Source: Mariannaea sp. PMI_226 (Eukaryota; Ascomycota; Sordariomycetes; Hypocreales; Nectriaceae). From it: a DNA stretch of 64,000 bases. Below the pieces are notes generated by a model that did not search any database, was not told the DNA's origin, and saw only the letters and a list, made by a program, of their open reading frames with translations. The position numbers and the translations under genes were made by a program. Positions 58,763 to 64,000 of the stretch are shown piece by piece. Location: positions 5,394,001 to 5,458,000 of the forward strand of contig JANFOG010000001.1 of the NCBI GenBank assembly GCA_024336345.1, written 5' to 3'. Within the stretch, counting starts at the first letter, position 1, and each line of letters begins with the position of its first letter.

Positions 58763-60820
58763 ATGATCTTTCACTCACCCTCATGGCTCCCCCCTGTTAC
58801 TCAAGACCTGTCCAAGATAGGCACAGTGGGGGATTTTGTCCTACGAGGCCAACTCAACGCCGGTTCAAAACCAGTGGCCGACGACTCGGTGCTTGTCGCT
58901 GCTGACGCAAGCAAGTCCAGAAATATTCAGCAACTTGCTGACGATGTTGAGGCATTGGCTGCAGGTCTCGCTTATGACTTGCAGTGGTCTCCAAATGAGC
59001 CAGCGCAAGGAGAAAAAGTCATTGCAGTATTATCCGAGAACTCCGTAAGATAAATCTGAATTCCTTCTGGATCTCTCTCGAATAAAATTTATGCTGGTCC
59101 CTGAGAATGTTGAGAGTTAATATCTTGCATTCTAGGTTGATTTCCTAACCTATTGCTGGGCGACCCATCGACTTAGGGGAACCTGTCTATTGCTACATGC
59201 CAGCACGGCGCCAGCCGAGAACGCTCAGCACATGAAGCATGCCGGATGCAGTACATTGATCATGTCTCCAGCCTTGGCTGACTCTGGCCGCGCTGTTGCA
59301 GCCATTATTGGAGATATTCGCCTACGGTTATATCTGACAACGGCAACGCCCGTCTCCACGAATGGTGAAGCCAATCACCATCCAAGAGACCAGGATAGCC
59401 CCAAGACAATCGAGGAATTGATGAAGTTTGGAAGTTCCCTAAACCCTCTACCTCCACTCGATTGGTCCCCTGAAGAGGCACAGTCCAGTATCGCTTATCT
59501 CTGCGCTACCAGCGGCACTTCTGGAGCCCAGGTGAGAATAACTGAACCCCTTCGCCAGAAGATACTTTAGTTGACTTGTACTAGAAACTAGCTCGACTGA
59601 CGCACCATGGCATAATCACTAATATCGTTCAATTGATGGCACTAGAGAACATGACGCGAGATCAAGACATGAAAGTGACTCTGGGTATTCTGCCCTTTAG
59701 CCACGTCCAAGGCGTTGTCTCGTCGCACAGCTCCATCTATATCCGAGACAGACTCGTCTTGCATGCGACTTTCGACATGCAGGCTGCGCTTGAGTCGGTT
59801 CAAACTCATCGCATCAATAGATTGTATTTGGTACGTGGCTATTCCTAAAACTTCATTCGGTGTTCATGCTCTGCTCACAGCAGTGATTATGCCAGGTCCC
59901 ATCTGTGCTCGCAGCTCTCATCAGCAACCCATTTCTTTTCAAGGTCTTCGACCTGTCCTCAGTCGATGAAATCTATGTAGGTGCTAGTATCCTGAGTGTC
60001 GATCTGTACGCCCAAGTGAAGGCAGTACAGCCCAACTGGAATATCGTAGTCGGATATGGTGAGCCAGGCCCTGACTTCTTCACATAGCGGAAACATCTGG
60101 AGTGACTGACCGCGAAAACTTCTCTAGGCCTGACTGAAAGCTCAGTGGCTGTTGCCATGAGCAGCCCACACGAGTATCTCCAAGGCTCAGTCGGAATACT
60201 CCTGCCCCAATATCAGGCACGTCTTCTTCGCGAAGACGGCAGCGAAGTCGAAGGCTTTGATGAGCCTGGGGAGCTGCTTCTATCATCGCCTAATCAAGCC
60301 GACGGCTATCTTGGCGACGATGAGGCGAGCGCAATGACATTTCGAGACGGCTGGCTGTATACCGGGGACGTCGCTGTATTCCGCAAGAGTCCCAAGGGCG
60401 ATTCGCATCTAAGTATTGTTGATCGCTTGAGAGACATGATCAAAGTCAAGGCAAGTAGATCTTCAGCTACACAAAGGTGATTATGAAAACTGACAGCCGT
60501 ATAAGGGCATACAAGTGTCTCCAGTTGCCATTGAGAATTGCCTGAAGCAGCATCCCAGCGTTGCTGACGCCGCTGTGATTGGGGTGCCGGATTATCTGGC
60601 TGGCGAGCGTGCCAAAGCCTTTATTTCACTGGCAAAAAAACCTGCTCAAGGAAGTGAATCTGACGAATTAGAGAATTTATTTGAGAGGTTGGATGAACAT
60701 GTGCAAAGCAACTTGACGGAACCGCATTGGCTACGTGGACGGTATGAACTGCTGGAAGCTTTACCACGTACCCCGTCGGGAAAGATTGCCAAGGGCCTGT
60801 TACGGGCACGTTCACCATAA
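58763..60820 (+). CDS. Adenylate-forming enzyme (4-coumarate-CoA ligase-like / acyl-CoA synthetase)
   Basis: Six exons: 58763-59044, 59136-59531, 59585-59830, 59896-60058, 60128-60450, 60506-60820, giving 574 residues. The frame opens upstream without an ATG, so MIFHSPSWLPP is the start. ANL-superfamily motifs are in order: AYLCATSGTSGAQK (P-loop-like A3), GYGLTESS (A5), DGWLYTGD (A7), VDRLRDMIKVKGIQVSP (A8) and PRTPSGKIAKGLL with the catalytic Lys (A10). These enzymes activate a carboxylic acid with ATP and usually load it onto CoA; aromatic or fatty acids are both possible. No peroxisomal SKL-type end is present (terminus RARSP). The last intron, 60451-60505, uses a GC donor (AAG|GCAAGT). 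It is paired with the P450 across a common promoter. Confidence 0.9.
60451..60505 (+). other. GC-AG intron in the ligase gene
   Basis: Donor AAG|GCAAGT, acceptor ATAAG|GGC. It joins MIKVK to GIQVSP within the conserved A8 motif in phase. The alternative GTAGAT donor shifts frame or meets a stop. Confidence 0.75.
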
Positions 60821-61139
60821 GAGTAGTCGGTCATCGTTTGTACTCAGTTTCTACAAGATAGGGACACAAGCAAGGGTTCCTTAGTAGATAGTAATAGTTA
60901 ACATGGTCAATATCCTGATTTACAGACATTACAGTTAGCCGTATTCTTAGACCACTTTTGCAGCTTTTTTTCTAGGCCACTTTTCTATAATAAATCAGTA
61001 TATGAAACTACATAGGTAATGATCGTACGGTTGATGGTGGCAGTTTGCTTGGTGTAATATTACTATTGGGCAGGAACGAGCTGACGATCAGATCAGATAC
61101 CCTCTATCAACTAAGACTCCCATATCCTGTAAAGGTATA
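60821..61139. other. Intergenic, convergent 3' ends
   Basis: Short AT-leaning spacer between convergent genes. No coding signal. Confidence 0.5.
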
Positions 61140-61898
61140 TCATTCGTTCACCCTTGGAGTAGGTCTAACACGGCCATTAGAATAACGACGTATTCGGTTG
61201 CAGCTCCCCCTTAGTACATGCGTGTTGCGGGCTGTTGTCCTACTAAAGCTTGCTCCGCATCGAGGACACCGACACACTGGACGCGCTCGGGACTTTTCCC
61301 TTTTATGACGTCTGAGGTTGCTGGGAGTCGTAAATCTCCGTCCGTTACATCCGTGTTCCCAGCAGCAAAGCCTTGTATTGTTCTCGGCGGCAACCTGTTC
61401 AATATCTTGGGCGGTGCGAGGTGCAGGAGAAGTTGAAGGGGCTGGCTGCCGGGATGTTAAAGCCACAGTGGCTTGCTGATTTGAAGGAACATCAAGGCTT
61501 GTTGTGCGTTGTAACTCTTTGACAGAATCGCATAAATCGTTTGTCTCAATACTGACGTCACTACTATCGTCCTGTTCTTGGTAGCTGTGATCATCTTCGT
61601 CATAGTCGTGGAAATCATCACTGTGATCTTGGTCGTTCATATCGTCTTCCATGTTCATTTCCTTGCCATCATCAGAATCGCAGCCGTCGTAATCTTCGCT
61701 GATATTTCCATCGTCTTCGTCCTCAATGGTGTGGTTCTGAGGGTAAAATTCGTCGGAGCTGGAAGATGGCGAGTGGCTTATGCTCGGGGTTGGCAAAACT
61801 GGCTGTTGAACTGTACTTTGGTGTCTCAGTACACGCATTATCCTCATGAAACATCGAAACAGATTAATGTCCTCCTGAAGGGTTGAATTTGCGTCCAT
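61140..61898 (-). CDS. C2H2-type zinc-finger protein
   Basis: Single-exon 252-residue protein. The centre (about residues 56-125) is strongly acidic, rich in Asp, Glu and Ser, such as [20 protein letters not shown], plausibly an activation or interaction region. The C-terminus carries two consecutive fingers: Cys179-x4-Cys184 with His198 in [13 protein letters not shown], and Cys211-x2-Cys214 with His227 and Cys233 in a C2HC arrangement. A basic tail follows. This fits a nuclear DNA-binding protein. It could regulate the adjacent P450, ligase and ABC transporter genes, but that is inference from position. Confidence 0.78.
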   Translation of the reverse strand: MDANSTLQEDINLFRCFMRIMRVLRHQSTVQQPVLPTPSISHSPSSSSDEFYPQNHTIEDEDDGNISEDYDGCDSDDGKEMNMEDDMNDQDHSDDFHDYDEDDHSYQEQDDSSDVSIETNDLCDSVKELQRTTSLDVPSNQQATVALTSRQPAPSTSPAPRTAQDIEQVAAENNTRLCCWEHGCNGRRFTTPSNLRRHKREKSRARPVCRCPRCGASFSRTTARNTHVLRGSCNRIRRYSNGRVRPTPRVNE

Positions 61899-62456
61899 TG
61901 TGAAATAAGTTCTAGCAAATATTCCACGTAGCTTGTATCATAACAAGAACAACATCTGTCGCATGCGCATCACAAGTCCGTACGAGGCTCAAGCACATCC
62001 ACTGTCAATCTCGGATCTGCCAAGTGGCTGTATGACCCGGTCCTTAGTTACGTCAGATGCGACACACATGGTTACTCAGGATTTTTGTGCAAAATCAGAG
62101 AAATTTTGCTGGAGCTATACTTCGTGGTGCCACCGATGGAAGGATCTCAAAGTGGATGGATCGTGGTACCACCCCAGCAGCACTTTTGCTTACACGGATC
62201 GGTACATGGACAGGGGTCCTTCTCCAACGCTATCACTTCCGCTACGCAAGAACTGACATGATGGCGTATAGGAAATCTTTAGCCAGGACTGAGTTTGAAC
62301 ACGGAATCAAAGACTTTTCAAGGATTTCCCACTGCGGCCGCTAACTGATGAGCCCAGCCTCAGTTCTAGCACTCCCAACCGCCATCACAATTCTGGCGCC
62401 ATCGTTCCTACTCTAGTCTACACCGCAAACTTTACCAGAGCAAGTATAGCAGAGCG
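61899..62456. other. Intergenic between divergent C2H2 and ABC transporter genes
   Basis: About 560 bp. The plus-strand frames at 61933-62344 have no recognised domain and are probably not coding. Likely holds both promoters. Confidence 0.45.
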
Positions 62457-64000
62457 ATGATGGAGCAAAGGCATCAGCAATCAATACCATGCTCAATAGA
62501 TGTCCAAAACGTATGGGGCCCTCAGGTCCATGGCTGCGGTACCAATTTTGATTTGACGCTTCTCTTCCAAGAGACAGTTTTGTCCATCGGGCCTCTGTGC
62601 ATGACTATTTCTTTGGCTGTGTGGCGGATGTGGCAACTGGTTGAACAAGAATATCTTGTTTCTTCCCCGGTGCTCTACATATTCAAGATTGTAGGTCTAT
62701 CTAGGTGCCCTTCGCCTATTACCTTGGTTCGTCATACCGGATGGATGCTGACGATGATGTACCTTTAGTGCGGTTATGTCCTATCATTACTTCTGCAGAT
62801 AGCCATCATCGTCATACAGGTAGCCCTCCGCGTTGGGTTGACTCAAGCGACCATCGCAGCCTCTTGCCTGGGTATCTTTGGCATCGCAATTCTTATGGTT
62901 ACATCCCACTATGAACACAACCGATCGGTACGGGGTTCGACCCTGCTGCTGCTTTACTTGAGTTATTCCATTCTTGCCGATGCGATGCGTGCCCGCACTC
63001 TCTGGAGTATGCCCGACAACAACACCCTTGTAGCCGCCGTATTGGCTGCATGTTGCGTCTGTAAATTAGCACTTCTTATCATTGAGCATCAGCACAAGGC
63101 GGTACGGCCGGGTATCCGTCAGCCTACACCCGACGAGCGAGCTGATATCCTGTCACAAGCTTTCCTCTGGTGGCTGGTTCCTTTATTCGGCCTCAGCAAG
63201 AAGACACCCAAACTAACTTTAGAAACGCTCCCCGATATCGAGCCCGAGTTAACAGGTCCAGGTAAACAGGGTAAGGGCCAAGAGGAAGATTTTGATAGCA
63301 GAAGAACTTTAAAAGGACCGTCCGTCTTCCATCACCTGTTCGCCGTACGCGGGTGGCTATTGATGAGTCCCATCCTTCCGAGGCTTGCGTACACAGGCTT
63401 CATGTACGCACAGCCCTTCTTAGTGCAAAGAGCCACAGATTACATGTCTGAGCCATCGGCTCTGAATACCAACAAGGTTGGCGGTAGCCTCATCGCAGCC
63501 TATCTAATTGTGTACACAGGTATAGCGGTAAGAGATCAGTCAAACCATATTGTTCAAACCATCTTTAACAATCGCCATGAGTGTATAGGTAACTCAAGCA
63601 CTCTATCGTCAATGTACCGCACACGTCATCACTGCCGTACGGGCTGACCTTGTTACACTAATCCACAGTCACACACTAAAGCTCGGCTCCTCTTCTTCGG
63701 CTAAAGACGCGACGTCAACTCTGATGAGTGCCCATGTGGAACGGTTTGCAACTGGATCACGAAACATGCACGAGTGTTGGGCGTGCATCGTTGAGGCTGC
63801 TCTGGGTGTGTGGCTGCTTGAACAGCAACTCAACGTTGCTGTTGCCGCGACAGGAGGCTTGACAGCAGTCTTTGTTGCACTCACTATCGCGGTTCTCCCA
63901 CCTGCGGGTAAGCGACAAAATCAGTGGCTCAAGGGCATGGAGACGCGAATCGCTGCAACAACACAGTCTCTTCAGGCTATCAAGGGCATCAAGATGACAG
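62457..64000 (+). CDS. ABCC (MRP)-type ABC transporter, 3' end outside window
   Basis: Exons 62457-62690, 62799-63527 and 63589->64000 join in phase; about 458 residues are visible. The N-terminus (SCSIDVQNVWGP-like start, here IPCSIDVQNVWGPQVHGCG) and the extra membrane domain TMD0 with several helices are typical of fungal full-length ABCC exporters. The linker carries QPTPDERADILSQAFLWWLVP, and the first core transmembrane domain includes VITAVRADLVTLIHSHTLKL and STLMSAHVERFATGSRNMHE. Nucleotide-binding domains lie beyond the window. Such pumps export conjugated or amphipathic compounds, often including a cluster product or toxic intermediates. The gene sits beside the P450/ligase pair, suggesting efflux of their product; this is inference. 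Confidence 0.88.

Noticed and set aside
61578..61886. Hydrophobic plus-strand frame of 102 codons (apparent membrane protein)
   Set aside because: Antisense of the Asp/Glu-rich region of the C2H2 protein; acidic codons read backwards give Val/Ile-rich text.

Overview
The window is nuclear DNA of a filamentous ascomycete (Pezizomycotina). Genes carry many short GT-AG introns of about 40-95 nt with CTAAC/CTGAC-like branch sites. The protein families are typical of these fungi: PTH11-type rhodopsin-like receptor, Zn2Cys6 factors, LaeA-like methyltransferase, fungal P450 and ABCC transporter. A 14.4 kb AT-rich block has the look of repeat-induced point mutation (RIP). Species cannot be fixed from the sequence; a Sordariomycete such as a Hypocrealean fungus is my inference. 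No rRNA, tRNA or CRISPR was seen.

Layout. 0-0.7 kb: 3'-truncated rhodopsin-like membrane protein (minus). 3.9-15.0 kb: a compact catabolic-looking cluster of two divergent pairs: a Zn2Cys6 regulator (minus) beside a MOSC/flavin reductase/[2Fe-2S] protein (plus), then an NCS1-type permease (minus) beside a hydantoinase A/oxoprolinase fused to a DUF917 domain (plus). The second shared promoter holds four HGATAR sites, suggesting nitrogen control. 15.6-17.2 kb: LaeA-like methyltransferase with a 13-nt microexon. 17.7-20.3 kb: a gene relic and an uncharacterised gene interrupted by an in-frame TGA. 21.3-22.9 kb: cation diffusion facilitator with a GC-AG intron. 23.9-25.1 kb: AflR-like Zn2Cys6 factor. 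26.7-27.7 kb: atypical short-chain dehydrogenase. 28-30.2 kb: a 17-bp tandem repeat and a mobile-gene relic. 32.1-33.3 kb: secreted protein of unknown function. 35.8-41.4 kb: a 1,693-residue protein ending in a CorA-like domain with a GMN motif.

41.6-56.1 kb: very AT-rich RIP block with a decayed Ty3/gypsy element (5' LTR, zinc knuckle, protease, RT, RNase H, integrase), two further LTR copies (one forming a large inverted repeat with the 5' LTR), a second unidentified relic, and about 20 dispersed copies of a 20-bp palindrome. 56.7-64 kb: beyond the block a P450 and an adenylate-forming ligase share a divergent promoter, followed by a C2H2 zinc-finger protein and an ABCC transporter cut by the window end. 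This resembles a small specialised-metabolism or detoxification cluster.

Gene structures were assembled by eye, by joining reading frames at splice sites that keep phase and family motifs. They are predictions without transcript support. Family names come from recalled motifs; no database search was run.
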